Assembly (NCBI GenBank): GCA_026225945.1 | Contig: JAMJFZ010001074.1 | Coordinates: forward strand, 3,991,001-4,055,000 | Reading direction: 5' to 3' | DNA from: Cricetomys ansorgei | Lineage: Eukaryota; Chordata; Mammalia; Rodentia; Nesomyidae | DNA length: 64,000 nt | Part shown: in pieces, positions 1 to 13,100 of the stretch | Numbering within the stretch: the first letter of the stretch is position 1 | How the letters are laid out: each line of letters begins with the position of its first letter | Notes under the pieces: generated by a model | The model's input: the letters and a program-made list of their open reading frames with translations, nothing else | What the model was told of the DNA's origin: nothing | Databases searched by the model: none | Position numbers and translations under genes: made by a program

Positions 1-142
1 AAAAAATTTGAAAGAGTGCATCTGGAGCCTAAGAGACCATTTTAGAAAATCAATGGTATCAAGAAATACTGAAGATTATCCCTGAGCAGGCTGACATACC
101 CAAAGTATTGATAGAATGCGAAAGAAATGATAGCATTTAAGT

Positions 143-1485
143 CAGTGTTTCTCAAACTTCCTGATGCTGTGACCCTTTAATACAGTTCTTCATGTAGTGG
201 TGATCCCCAATCATAACATTATTTTCTTTTTTTGTTCTTTCAACATAATGTTTTTATTAATTATTTGGGAATTTCATATAATGTATCCTGATCACATCCA
301 CTTCCAATTCCATTCCTCCCAGGTCCACTCTGCCTCCTCTGTGCCCTCCACAAAAGAAAAATAAACAAAAACAAAACTAAACTAAAAATAAATCCATTCT
401 GGCTCACTGTATACTCCATTGGGAATGTACAGACTCAGTGGGAAGACCCTTAAAGAAAAGTGACTCCTTTCCCCCAGTCTCGGCCAGAAACCATCAACTG
501 TGAAGAGCTACACTTCAGCATCTTTATCACAACTTTTAAGGACTCTCTTCAATAGTTTCACATCTGGACGTTTCTCTCTTTTATGGTGTATGTGGGGGGA
601 GGTGGCACAGAAGCCCTCAATGTCTCTCATTCTCAGCCATAAATCTGCAGTCATTGATACTACTACAACAGGAACTCTCCTGCCCATAGCTGCTGGTAGC
701 AGCATGGACCACGGACATCAACTTGGTTTTCACCAGCAGCATGGATCACGAACATCAGTGGTGTTTGGTGGGATCAGAGGTCATGAACATGGTTTCCAGT
801 GGCATGACGGATCATAGATATCAACATGGCTTCTGGCTGTAGTACTGACCAAGGACAGCAACATGGTTTCTGGTGGTAGCACAGAAGTCTTTCGAGTAGT
901 TTCAACCCCACCACTGCCTCCAATTATGTTTCTTTCTGAGATGCTTTGCCATCTTGGTCTCTTCTCGTGGTCTGTTCCTCCCTGCCAAGGACTGGGCATA
1001 TGGGCTGGGCAGCAGCACCAGAGTAGTGAACAGCTATGGGGTGAGTCGGGCATAGGTGTGGCCTTATCCTTCCAACAGCCAAGATGCTCATTTGATCACT
1101 TCAGCTGTGTCTTCAATTCCACTGCCTGGGAATCTGTATCATTCCTTCATCTTTTCTCTCTCTGCTCACAGCCAGTTGATGTTGCTGCCTCCTGTCTCTA
1201 TAACCTCCGTGCCAAATCTGATGCCAGAAAAACTTCTCTAGATCCATGAGAGTTCAAGGAACCAGAGATGACTAGGGCAGAGGCAACAGAGGTAGTGGCA
1301 GAAGCTCTGATTATTGCCCTGCCACCATCTTAGAAATCTCAAAATCTATAAAATTATTTTTGCTGCTACTTCATAATTGTAATCCTCCTACTGTTATGAA
1401 TCATAATCTAAATATCTGATATTTGGATGGTCTTAGGTAAACCCCATGGAAGGATCATTTGACACCCAAAATTTAAGAACCACTA
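143..1485 (-). mobile_element. URR1-type hAT DNA transposon, interrupted
   Basis: The outer parts (143-225 and 1348-1485) together read as the rodent non-autonomous hAT element URR1. The left end 'cagtgtttctcaa' and the right end 'ttaagaaccacta' are degenerate terminal inverted repeats of the hAT 'CAGTGGTTCTCAA' type. The flanking 8-mers atttaagt (135-142) and ctttaggt (1486-1493) agree at 6 of 8 positions, as expected for an old hAT target-site duplication. The middle is a later L1 insertion. Strand is assigned from memory of the consensus orientation and is the weakest part of the call. Confidence 0.82.
226..1347 (-). mobile_element. L1 (Lx-type) 3' UTR fragment inserted in URR1
   Basis: The sequence reads as a rodent L1 3' UTR on the minus strand. 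It ends with a T-rich stretch at 226-240, which is the poly(A) tail of the minus strand. Repeated 'catgga..acatcaacatgg' phrases at about 700-880 are typical of Lx 3' UTRs. The insert is bounded by a 13-bp target-site duplication, ataacattatttt (213-225) and ataaaattatttt (1348-1360), with one mismatch. It is 5' truncated and has no ORF2. Short open frames here (up to 128 codons) are not conserved coding sequence. Confidence 0.8.
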
Positions 1486-1493
1486 CTTTAGGT

Positions 1494-1960
1494 AAAAGCC
1501 CCTGTAGAGGGTTTCATACAAAGAAACCTTGAGTTCAATTCATCTGACCATTTTAAAGGGGTAATATAAGTTAAGATGGCATCTTCAAAGCTAAAAAGAA
1601 TGAGGAAAACAAAGAGGGAGACAGAAGGAAGAGGAAGGAAAAGGGGAAGAGAAATAATCAAAAGTAATAGAATGAAGAAGATGGGGACAGAAAGAAGATG
1701 GGAACAGAAGTAATGCACAGCATCTTTCTTATCATCTAGACCATAACTGTAATCTATTTTATTGCATTACTAACAACATGCGAATGAAGGAACACATTAG
1801 GATGTGAAGATGGTGTCATAGCTGAAGACAGATGAGCAACACTGTCATCTGCTGATTCCAAAGAGTATTTAGGGAGAACAGTTACCAAAACCATAGCATT
1901 CTTAGCTGTCGTGTCTAAGACATAAATACTAGAAGGAAATTAAGAGTGCAACAAGTTCAT
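1494..1960. other. Unassigned stretch with purine-rich tract
   Basis: No repeat or gene recognised. The interval 1590-1710 is strongly purine-rich on the plus strand (GA/GGA runs). This produces a low-complexity Leu/Phe/Pro-rich open frame on the minus strand that I do not consider real. Confidence 0.4.
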
Positions 1961-1964
1961 CTTG

Positions 1965-2045
1965 CTGAGCTGAGCCTCAATGATAGAGCACTTGTCTAGC
2001 ACACAGAAGATCCTGTACGTATTACCTAAAACTAGAGGGGGGCGG
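1965..2045 (+). mobile_element. ID/tRNA-like SINE fragment, degraded
   Basis: The phrase 'atgatagagcacttgtctag' followed by 'acacagaagatcctg' matches the A-box side of ID-type SINEs ('tggtagagcgcttgcctagca..aaggccctg'). It is diverged, short, and lacks a clear tail. Confidence 0.5.
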
Positions 2046-2059
2046 GGAACAGATTATAT

Positions 2060-3735
2060 AAATGGTTACTAAGAAATAATGATGGTATTTCAATGGCTAC
2101 CATATAGCTCATTTCTTTATAGTATATTAAATAATCATTTTACCTAAAATCAAACATACAAACCTTATGTCTATATATGATGGGATGATGAAAAATTAAA
2201 AGTAAACAAAGAAAGCCTTCATTTTGCAATGCATATCTGACACCAGTAGAAAGAAATAGAGGCACTGATGACAAAGAAAACCCAGTAACCAGGAACACCC
2301 AATGTCTAATGCAGGCTCACCAAAGTCTTCTCTAACATAATAAGGAGTTCCTAAGCAAAATCTACCCTTTGGCAGAATCCTTTCAACTCATAGAAGACCA
2401 GGCACTACTAGTTCTTTTGCCATGAACAATTTTTGGCTTTATGCAGTTCAGAGTTCAAGGGGTGTCCCAGAAGTCCATCGGAGGAGGTTGTAAGCTCTGT
2501 GAACTACAGCTACATAAAAGCATGTTGTTCCATAAAATTAGATTGGGTAGGATGCCCCATGGACAGAATAACACTCACTCATTCTCAGAGCTACTCTGCT
2601 TTTGCTGTTATGTTCACCAAAGCCATCTTATCTTATCCTGTTATTTTCTACATGTAGTTATAATCAAGAGGATGACATAGATATGGGTTGACATTTTAAG
2701 AGAAAATTAATGTCCTGGATAAGTTTCATGTCTAATTGCCATATATGTAAAAAACTTCTGATTCTCTTTAATCTAAATTACCATAAAGGAATACCATAAA
2801 GGAAAAATGAGGATTTAAAAAAAAACCTTATTAAAGCTTAATAACCCCTTTGAGTTCAAATAAATGATTTTTGCCTATTTGTTCATTCTCTCACTCGATA
2901 AGTTTTAAAACTATGATGACAATCAGCAGAAGAAGGCAGGCTCAATAAAGAAAAAACAAGAGAATACAGAGTACAAAGCCTCTGTCAGCAGGTCCTCTGC
3001 TAGGAGTTTGCATAATGCAGTCTGCGCACTGTTCTACCTGCCTGGTTCTTGGCTGGCTGGCCTCACCTGCTTTAGATTAGGACAGATGTGTTTAATTCTA
3101 TTCTAACTATGTTTTATAGTTCCATCTGCGGCTTATGGCAGGCTCAGGAAAATTAAGCTGATGCTGGTTTGCCTTTTGGCAATAGAATGAAGCAATTATT
3201 TTTCCCAGGGGCAAGAAATCTTTGCAAGCTAAATTTAACTTACAGTGTCCGATCTTTCTAACCACTCTAGGGTTCTGAAAAGGACAAGAACAATCGGCTT
3301 CTGCTGTAGCATTATTTTTCTCGCTCACCTGCTACCTGTTGCCAGTTACGTTTTACTAAAGGTGGTACAGAGAGTATCTTATTTTGTCTCCTTTTCCACT
3401 CACAATCCGTGATCATTGAACCTATGGAGTACCATTTATAGGCACAGTATCTATTGCCTCTTACAGTGGAAAGCAGTGCAAAAAAATAATTAATGACAAA
3501 CCAATTAAGAAATTATACATGTCAATGACATATTTTCATGCTATCAGTATATACAGCTATGCAACTTCTAATTCATATGAAGAAGTATATTCTATTGTGG
3601 CAGTATGGTGGAAATCAGTATTCAAGATGGTTAACTTATTTTACTAACATTTAAGCTCTCAGATGGTGTAGATGCTACATTTTCTTGATAAGCTTGTGTC
3701 TGTCTTCAGTTTGCAAATCAAAGAATCACTGACTT
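2060..3735. other. Unassigned AT-rich DNA
   Basis: I recognise no repeat, RNA or coding signature on either strand. Open frames are at most about 80 codons. The part at 3000-3330 is slightly richer in GC and could be conserved non-coding sequence, but only a cross-species alignment could show that. Confidence 0.4.
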
Positions 3736-3739
3736 ATCC

Positions 3740-3990
3740 ATCATGTATTCATTTGCCAGACACCACACTGAGATACCAGAGTGCAGCTGAGATGAAACAT
3801 AATGTTCCCGCACTCTTAGAATTTATATTATAGAGGAAATGAATAATGAAAGCCTTACAAATAAGCAAACAATGTGTTGCTCACTGTAAAACCAAAGCCA
3901 GGAGGACAATGTGCCTGGTGTGGAAGGCTGTAAATAGAATTGATTATTCAATATACAGAGTCAAGTAAGGCCCTTATTTCTGCTGAAAAT
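3740..3990 (+). repeat. Ancient mammal-wide repeat fragment
   Basis: The order of phrases 'gccagacaccacactgagat', 'agtgcagctgagatgaaac', 'cccgcactcttagaattt' and 'aaataagcaaac' matches a familiar old mammalian repeat ('gccaggcactgtgctaggcgctggggatacagcagtgaac..tccctgccctcatggagctta'). I recognise the pattern but not the family name with certainty. Confidence 0.5.
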
Positions 3991-5249
3991 TGAAGGAAAA
4001 CATGAAGCAGCAATGTCAAAAGGGAGAAACAAAAAACATTCTTTTCAGATAGAAAAAGAGATTGGCTAGCACGATAGGCGCAGGAGAGACTAAGATAGGT
4101 CATTCAAGAAAACAGGTCAGTTGATACAGAACACAGAAATGGATTCCCATTAAATGTTTGTTATCAGAACTTTTTTTTTTCAGAAACTTATGTATAATTT
4201 GATAGCCTGGATTTAATCTGCAGTGCACAAGACACTAAATGCCTTGGGTTCTATATCTTAAACATCTGAAAATATACTCCTTATTTACATAATGATATTT
4301 TCATGTATTTATATATTGATATTGTTTCATTAATGTTTTTGAAGAGTTACTCATGTATTCATGTGCTTTCAGAATAATATAAATAACTTAGGAATTTATT
4401 TAGATGAATCTGGGATCCCTTTTTAAAAAAATCTTTTCCACTAGATGCACTAGCAAACACTAGACAATACACTCATCATTTCCTCTGACCGTTTTCCATC
4501 TCCACAAACACACCTGAAGACAAATGTAAAACTGAAAACAAGAAACTAATGTTACCTGAGAATTTTACTTCATGAACATGACCTGTTGCAACTCACCTTT
4601 GAACGTGGAAAAGCAAAACCCAGTGAGCACTTAACTTCACATTGCACAACCACTACAAAGTGGGACTGTACATTACTATGTCATCTTTAATTTACTGCTT
4701 TCCCATTGAACATGGCAGCTATAATGTACTTCATTAAAGAACTGAAAGAAAGCAAAAATCTTTGCTTTCAATTGCACAAGTCAAAATTTGAAACAACCAT
4801 AAATTGAGTACGTCGAATAATTAGCTAAATTTAGTACTCAAATGAGCAATAACTCTAGTTCAAATGAGAAAAACCTCATGAGGATTTGCATACTCGAACT
4901 GGCAAAACTTAAAGAAAATGTTAGCACTCTCATGATATATTCTCTATGAAATCATGAAACAAAATATGTATACTTCTAAACTGACAATAGCCTTTTAAAG
5001 TTGTTACTCCTTGAAAGAACATTTGTATTGAATATGACAATTTTATTGTATATTCTAATGAGTTTAATGCATACAATCCTATTTTTAAGCCTTGTCTCTC
5101 AAACTGAAGATTATGACTGGTTAGTATGTACTTCAAAGTTTCTTAAAAAGGAATGAACTGCCACTCACTAAGGAGGGATGAATAACACCAAAGGAATTTT
5201 TAAAAAATTCATACGGAAACTTGAATGTTACTGCAGAACTCATATAATA

Positions 5250-5250
<1 letters not shown>
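3990..5250. other. Unassigned AT-rich DNA
   Basis: Nothing recognised apart from short homopolymer runs. No open frame above about 70 codons. Confidence 0.4.

Positions 5251-5252
<2 letters not shown>

Positions 5253-5296
<44 letters not shown>
5253..5296 (+). repeat. (GT)n microsatellite
   Basis: An uninterrupted run of 22 GT units follows 'atac'. It is long and pure enough to be polymorphic. Confidence 0.97.
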
Positions 5297-5299
<3 letters not shown>

Positions 5300-6120
5300 A
5301 ATGTAGTTACTCTATACTAGGGTTTGGGACGTCTCCAAGCATTACAAACTATTGCCAGTGTTATTTGTTACATCACAAAACTTGTGATTAAGAGCTCATA
5401 ACTCAAGATATCACACACTTGTACCATGGAAGATGGAAACATTATGCAGGCACTGACCTCTTTTAGCTAACTTTCATAGTGCTTGAAAAAGTTGTGTTAC
5501 CAGAAGAAAAATGTAATCATTTCTCTCCTTCAGACATCAATCCTGCAAGCTACAGTGTCCCTTGTGTTGTTAATACATGTCCGCAGGAGCAACAATGGCA
5601 GAGATGTCATGGGAGTAATCAACCACTTTCTGATTGAATTTAAATGCTACTCCACAAGATGAAACTATTACCTGGTATGTTGTTTGGTACAGAAACTGTG
5701 GCAAAATGGGTCATAAGCCCTAAGAAATAACCTATTAGTCTTTCCTAAATGGACATAGAACTAAACTGATTCCTAGTCTCTTACAAGTATATGCATAGAT
5801 CAATGTATCTCTCAAATCTAATCTAGAAGCTTCTATTTATAGTAGATGGTGATTAACATTAGACTCACAACCTATCAAGGTGCAAATCACAAGAGACCAC
5901 AGAATTCTCTGCCTCAAATGAGACATTTATATCACACCTCTTCCTGACAAAGCTCAAGGATAATTGCAGAAAAGGGAGAAAGGAATATAAGAAATAGTAG
6001 ATGACTGGGGGGAGGATAAATTTAATCAAAATACATTGGGCAAAGTCTCAAGAATTAATACAAAAAGAAAAAATTTTTAAAAATAGTGTGTTCTAATTAT
6101 ATGTTTTAGTATCTTAAAAA
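5300..6120. other. Unassigned DNA
   Basis: No repeat family, RNA gene or coding signature recognised on either strand. Confidence 0.4.
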
Positions 6121-6127
6121 TAATTTG

Positions 6128-6350
6128 TATGCTTCTCGAGATAGCTCGGCTGATAAAAATTCCTCTCAGAAAGTCCATCAACCTGAGTTCCAACCCCAGA
6201 ACCCACATGGGGACAGGAGAGCACCAACTCCCCAAGATACTTTAAGCCCTTCACCATGCCCTCCACAGTACATGCAAATGTGTACACATGCACATCAGTA
6301 CACACAGACACACATATACACAAAACAAATACACATGTCATTAAAAATAA
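6128..6350 (+). mobile_element. B3 SINE
   Basis: A tRNA-related head ('gagatagctcggctgataaaa') is followed by 'ccccagaacccacatgggga', 'accaactcccc' and a long 'cacatgcacatcagtacacac' tail. This order of blocks is typical of rodent B3 rather than B2. The tail ends in 'attaaaaataaattg'. Confidence 0.8.
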
Positions 6351-6640
6351 ATTGTATATAATATTGCATATCATGGGTAACAAAAATAGAAAAATATTTT
6401 AAAATATAAATACCAAAGATATGTAGGAATAATATGGTGTGGCATTTTACTGATAAACATTGAACATCCTTGTCATGAAAGACCATTCAATTTGGTACCT
6501 CACTGACATCGTTGTCTAAAATTTGTCACAGGAAACCCTGGAATTTTCCATCAGATACATGATCCAAGGAACTCTTAGACACAGATGCAGTTAAAAACCA
6601 CACTGATGATTATCTAAATGCAACTGCGTACTCAAATGCA

Positions 6641-6737
6641 ATACAGAGGTGGCCCTCTGTATTAACAACAATAATTAATTAATATTAACTAACTATTTAA
6701 TATTGTTATTATAACAATAACAGGGTAGCCCTGTTAT
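6641..6737. repeat. Cluster of three perfect inverted repeats
   Basis: Three 9-bp perfect stems lie within 97 bp. They are atacagagg/cctctgtat (6641-6649, 6654-6662), tattgttat/ataacaata with a 1-nt centre (6701-6719), and ataacaggg/ccctgttat with a 3-nt loop (6717-6737). The last two share bases. They are probably remnants of repeat ends or chance palindromes in AT-rich DNA. Confidence 0.6.
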
Positions 6738-7025
6738 CTTAGGACACTCTTTCCTCTTCAAATTGTTTTCATATACTAATGGCCCAGAGGTCTGAAATTA
6801 TCTACAAAACCATCAATAATTGTTGATTGTTAAGTGTTTGAAATTGTATGTGATTTTATGAATTTTCAACCAAAGCTTCCTACATAAGTAGACAGAAATG
6901 TGTTTTGGATTCCAACAAAGAGAATCCTTGATAGATTTTGTATTTTAAAGCACTCCAGAGAGACCCTTAAAATAACAGAAGCTAGAACTTTTAGAACTGA
7001 ATGGTACATTAAAGATGATCTAACC

Positions 7026-7172
7026 CAGTGGTTCTCAAATTTTGCTGTGTACTGGAATCACAGGGGAGCTTCTCAAATGCCTGGTGCCCAGTCCAATTAA
7101 GTCAGCGTCACCAGGAATGGGATCCAACCCTCAACACTTTCAAAGTTCATCCAAACGCTACAGTGCATTGAA
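7026..7172 (+). mobile_element. MER5A-type hAT fragment
   Basis: The left end 'cagtggttctcaaattttgc' and the following 'gtactggaatcacaggggagctt' match the mammal-wide hAT-Charlie element MER5A. Later blocks ('ttcaaagttcatccaaacg') fit its second half in degraded form. No clear right terminus is visible. Confidence 0.8.
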
Positions 7173-7179
7173 GAAGTAA

Positions 7180-10100
7180 AGAAAAGGCAGAAAGTAATAA
7201 AGAGAAAATTAAATGGGTAGAAGAGACACAAAAGACCAGAAAAACAGAAGATAGGAAGGAAAATGGGAAAAGATATTTAATTTTCAAGCTTTCTTTGTTA
7301 GTGATCTATGAATAAGGAAAAAAAATTTCCAGAATGCTATGATTGCCAAATCACAAATAAAGATATATTATATAAAATGAATATACAATAGCTATGATTT
7401 AATATTAACATGTACTGAATTTGTGTAAATGAAGGAGATGAAGTTCTATCAGCAACCAGATAATTTTTATCTGACAATAAAGTTAAAATAACAAGCATTT
7501 TGATTACATATGTAACCATGAAAAATATCCATGTGGTCATTCAGTCAACAGTTACTAAGACAGATACTTGTGCCACTGAAAATTACATATTTGTAGGCAT
7601 GGGACAGAAAATTATCTGTTCTCACAGTCTAAAAGTAGATATAAATAAGACAAGTGGTAGTCACCTGTGCTCCTTAGGGCCAATAAAGCATAAGAAAGAA
7701 CCCAAAGTCAGACATAGAAAGTGGGAAGCCTTCAGATAGTAAACGATTTCCAGTTCGAAACTATAGTGGCAAATTGTTGTAGAAGTTTATTTTTAGTTGT
7801 GTTTAAAATATTGTTTTGTGTACTGTTGGGTAAGAATCTGCCTATGTCTTGGTAGTTTATACTGTCTACAGGTGTTGGATTTATGTGCGTGTGTGTGGGT
7901 GGGGGGGTGTTGATTGCTAATGATCTGCATGTGCTATCAATAGAACACCTAAGGAGTTCTGGATCAATAAAAGCACCTGAGCTCAGGATCTCGGGTTCCA
8001 CTATCCATTATGGCACTGGCCAGGATAGTAGGTCCCTCTGCTGAGGTCTGGTAGGGTTTGCAAATATGAAATATGCCTCCTTGTCATCCTTGATAGGGCA
8101 GACCTTAGGCAGAACTACTACAGGCAACAGTGTCACACAGCTCAGATTAGGTAGGCAATGGCCCAGAATTGCTGACTTGATTTAAAGATTTTGCTGGCTT
8201 CCAATGATCTAAAGGCGTATTTAGAAAATTGGCGATCATAGATGCCACCTTAGTTACTCAAATCGGAGTGTGGGCTGCATTAGCAAAGACTTACAGCTCT
8301 AACACTTGAGAGGCCAAAGCAGATCCCTCCTCTCAATAAATAAATAAGTAAATAAATGCATTAATAAATCATCTAAATATATCCATGAATGAAATTTTAA
8401 AAAGGCTAATGGAATGATGCCTTGAAACTAATGGTCCCTTGTGGTTGATAGGTAGTTAGTTTAATGCTTGTCAATGTTAATGTTAATGAGATAAGAGTCT
8501 TGTCACATGGGCCAGGATGTGTGTCAATTTGCAGTCCTCACTCATGTCTTTCATGCACTGGGAAGACTGGCGTTTGTTGTTGCCACACTCAACCCAGAAA
8601 CTAAAAAGCATTCACTTTTTCAGGAGTTTCACAAGCATGTTGCTGAATGCTGTATATAGCATACTATCATGATTAAGAGCAGGATGTAGGCCAGCTTCAA
8701 TGTTCTACTCTCCTTTCATTGCTAAAGCCCATTTGTTCTTCTAAATCTGTTCTTTATTTGAAAAATAATCATTGGTAAAACACAAATGATGAATCCATGT
8801 CATAAGTTTCAGCAAAGTTTTTGATATTAAAATGTCTTCAATAAAAGCCATTCAAAGCAAAGACAACTTGGTGGGTGCTGGAGTCGAACTTGACTCTACA
8901 TGGCAGGAACCTGGTAGTGTTTTGATGCTGACAAGAAACACCTAGTGGGTGAGACAAAGTTACTGCCAATAAGAGCAAAGGAAGACTCAGAGTTGTATGA
9001 AATCGGAAAAAAGATTTTCAGTATACATGGCGAAGGACTGTTTTACCTTAGGGTGAGACAATGTGAAGAGGAGTTAGGACTGGATGTCCACATCTTTGTA
9101 GATGCTATGATATAAATTGCAAGAGATTCCCATTTGGTGTTTACATGAGATTGGCTGCTAACAATGTAACGGATCAGAAGATCCTGAAGAGAAGCTAACA
9201 TTTACCTTCGGGAATTAGAGAATATATTCCTGGAGAAACAGAAATAAAATGAGAAAGAGCAAGAGAAAAGGTCCCCTGAAGGGACAAGGACTGGTAACAG
9301 AAGGGACCTGTCCCATATGTGAATGGCAATGAGCAGCTGCAGTGTGCGTGCAGCACAGATAGCCTGAACCAGGCTTGTGCCTTCAGCATATAGATGCGAC
9401 AAGGCTCATGGAGTTCAGGATGATTGTCAGTCTGCATCCGATTTATTGAAGAAAAATAGAGAGAGAGATACTATCAAATAGTATGCTTTTAAATTATATT
9501 TAACAATTATGTAAGCCTCACAACCTACTGAAATTTTCTCTCAGAAAATGCTGCGGTTCTCCAGGTGAGCAGACAGGACGACTCAAATTTGGACTAGTAG
9601 ACTTTGGCTGCTGTATACAGATAACACAGCACATCATGGAGGCAACTCTCACTTCATCGATCCCTTTGTGCATACAAACCCACATGGATTTTATTAAAAC
9701 AGAAACTCTGAAACAGATAAAACCCTGTGAGTGTCATGCCCAATGTCTGTCTTACTGTTCCTTCTTATTTAGACATTAGATCCTGAATTCTGCCTTCCCT
9801 TGCTGTGAATCTGCCTAGCCACAGCATAAAAATAATCTGTAAGCAAAAACAAGTCTTACTCCTGCCAGTTAGGCTGATCAGTTATCAAGCACAATAAATC
9901 CAGAAGAGGAATGGAACATTTTATTTGGCACTCCATGATCTGCTTTATTAATTTTTCAGGCAGAGAATATATGACAGGAAAATTACCAAAGAAGAAATTA
10001 CAGTCTTGTTTTATTTAGAACCTTTTTTATTCAAAATTCATAATTATAAGGAAGCATTAGGAGGACTTAATATCAATTACAGCAGATCAAAGCTGAAGGG

Positions 10101-13100
10101 TACCTGGTAGTGTTTCAAGTGTACCTTCAACCAATTATTGCTAAGATGTTTTAAATGCTAGTCTTTCATAGCATAACACTGTAAACTTCAAGAGCAAGCT
10201 GACAGTAAGCAGTTATCTATCTGCCAATACAGACAACAAACACACCACAAAAACCAAAACTGGTCCTCTACCAGGTAGAATTAGCCAAGAGGCACCTAGT
10301 GGACTTATGTAGTGAAAATCATAATTTAAAAGTTATATACAGATCTTGACTAAATTTTGTAAACAGAGAAGTTCATATCTACCTAACCATAGTATTTTTA
10401 CATAAAGACTTCATAAGCTACATGAATCATACACTAATCCCAGATACATACTAAAATCTCAGTTAAGTTTCCCAGGTCACCATTATTTATCCTAGGGAGC
10501 AGGAAATGTGAATTATTTCTACTGAGCCTTCTCTGCGGATGTGTTTACTGATAAAAAGAGAACAAATGTTCTTACAAAGCTTCTAACAAGTATGGGGTCT
10601 GTTATTCTGACTTAAAGCCTAAATAACTAGCCCGCTGCTTTCTGATACAAGTAAGTTCCTAACAAGGAGAGATGCCTGAGCAATTAACTCTGCAGAGGGC
10701 AGAATCTGCAGACTTCCCCCATCTCCTTGGCTTGCAACAGGTGTCAGGTTATTGCTCTTAACACTGCAATTTGCATCTTTATAGGGAACAACCTGATTGT
10801 TAGGAGAGAAGCACAGAGCCCTTTCCTCAGGAGTGCCTGATATCTTAATGGAACTCCACTTAGAATATTAGTGCTTTTACCCTAAGTACATCTAAGAAGT
10901 CTGAGGAAGTGAGACTTTGTTACTGTTCTGGCCTTCCAAATAGCCATGTGACTTGCTGAAAAGGGACCCATTAGGCACCGAAATGGACAGCTCCAGAGCC
11001 CGAATGCATCTGAAAGACTATGGCCTTTCAGTCTTTCAAGAGTCCCCACATCAAAGTTTACAGGTTCCTAATGTCAGCATCCCGTCCTCATTTCAGTGAT
11101 GTTGAAAAGTTCTGAACGTGTCCTGATAAGAAGGGAGAGTTTTTGTGCAAGTAGTAGCCCAGGGCTCCTGATTTAGTATCCTTTTATTCTCTGCAGTTGG
11201 TGAGGCGCTGTCCTCATTTGCCTTTTATTTTCTCAGTAGTGAAATCACCTTTGAAGCAATTTTATCAGCAACTCTCAAAAAAGCAATGGTGAGCTTAGGT
11301 TATAATTATCTGAGGTATATGACTTCAAACTTCCAAACCCTGTGGAAGTCCCATATCCCAAGTTCTGTTGAGAGGACTTGCACCAGCATCGTCTTGGCAT
11401 ATTACCGGCACTGAGGGGAAAATGTCCTATGATCCAGACACACATGTACAAAACTTCCCCTTCCTCCCTCTTCTCACGCCCCATGATTCATAAGACTCCT
11501 TTGGCTTATGCTCAGACAACCCCTCTACGTAATTTTTTTTCCTTTTCTTCTCTCCATTTGATGAATTTTAATTTTTTCTAAGTACTTTATTTAATACTTT
11601 TTATGCATATGTGTTTGGATACAATGCACCTTCTCATTTCCTCCAACATTTCCTGTATTCTCTATTTACTTTATATATTTAACGTTGTCTTTCTTCTCCC
11701 AACTAATTTTGAAAAGTTTGAGAATCCATGCATGTGGATAATCATTTAGGTCAAGGGAATAATTCCTGGGGACAATGTCTGGCCTAGAACAGGTTCAGCA
11801 CAACACTGGGGGAGAGATGACAGTCTGATACCAGAGACTAGTTTCAGGCATCTGCTTTTATTCAAAGAGTGTCCATGATGATAACAAACACCTGTGTAAA
11901 AATAACACAATGCCAACGTAGAAATAGAGCATCTAGGAGCACTTGGGCGCATACTTCAGTAATAATACACTAAAAAGGTTTATTGCCTTTTGTAATGGTC
12001 CTGTCTGGTCCTGTTGATAGTAAATGTATAGCAAGGAATAATTAAAACAGAGCTAGGGGAAGTAATGACCACAATATATATTGTGCAACATAAGATTCCT
12101 TTTGCATGTGCATATAATTTGTTAAGCAACAGTCAATTTTGTATTCTCTTGGTGAAAGAGCAAGTCCATTCTGAATTCATCCAATGTTTACAAAAATGGT
12201 ATTACATCTAGCTCACACAATACAGCAAAATGATTCATCATTACAAACGTAAGAGCATTGTAATTTAAAATAATACCATATGAAGTTCTACACAGATATG
12301 AATGTCACCTCAATGATGTGACCTACTTTTATCAGCCAGGATTTGTTTGACATTGGTATTGATCTGAACTATTAGAACTAATTTCAGTAACTAAGACAAA
12401 GAGGCCTCTTCTACTGAGCTTCTTTAATGTTCCAAACATCTTTATTGTTAATTCAAAATTTAGAAAATTTTCTGTGTTCACAATATTTGAACCCTAGCAG
12501 AATAATTAAGAAGCCTATAATATTAATCACTATGCTTATACTTTCTATCTTAAAATTAAATATTTTTCTTGATTCTAGAAATAGGGTATATTATTTTAAA
12601 CAATTCAGGAAATAAATAATAAAGCAAAAATCACATCTCTCTTATAATTCGTAGCCGTATCTATAATCATTCAATAAAACTATCCACTGCTTAATTTCAT
12701 TGATTAAAAGCATTTATTTGATTGTAAAAAGAACAGCAGACATCGTTTCTTAAAAGGTTAAAAGAAGTTATTATATACTTTCCTCAAAAAGTTGAAGAAC
12801 GTATTATATGACCTTTTATATTTCATTTCTAACTCTATAGGACGTAATTCCTTTAACTCATTCTTTGGCATTTTTGCGGAATTGTCTATATTTGCTAAAC
12901 ACAACTTGTTAGAAATGACAATCCTCCGTGCCTCAGTTATGGATTTAAAATACATCTTAAATATTGTCAGTATAAAGTTATTTCATTTCGCTTAGCAAAT
13001 ATATAACATCCAATGATATGAACACATCATGCTTCAGCTATAGTTCCAAACCTCTGCACGTTTAGGATGCTCCAGTTTTCTCTGTTGCAATCTATTATGA

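Noticed and set aside
863..1249. 128-codon open frame
   Set aside because: It lies antisense inside an L1 3' UTR and has no coding relatives that I recognise.
11590..11740. Possible rodent L1 3' end on the minus strand
   Set aside because: Only loose T/C-rich resemblance; no diagnostic phrases.
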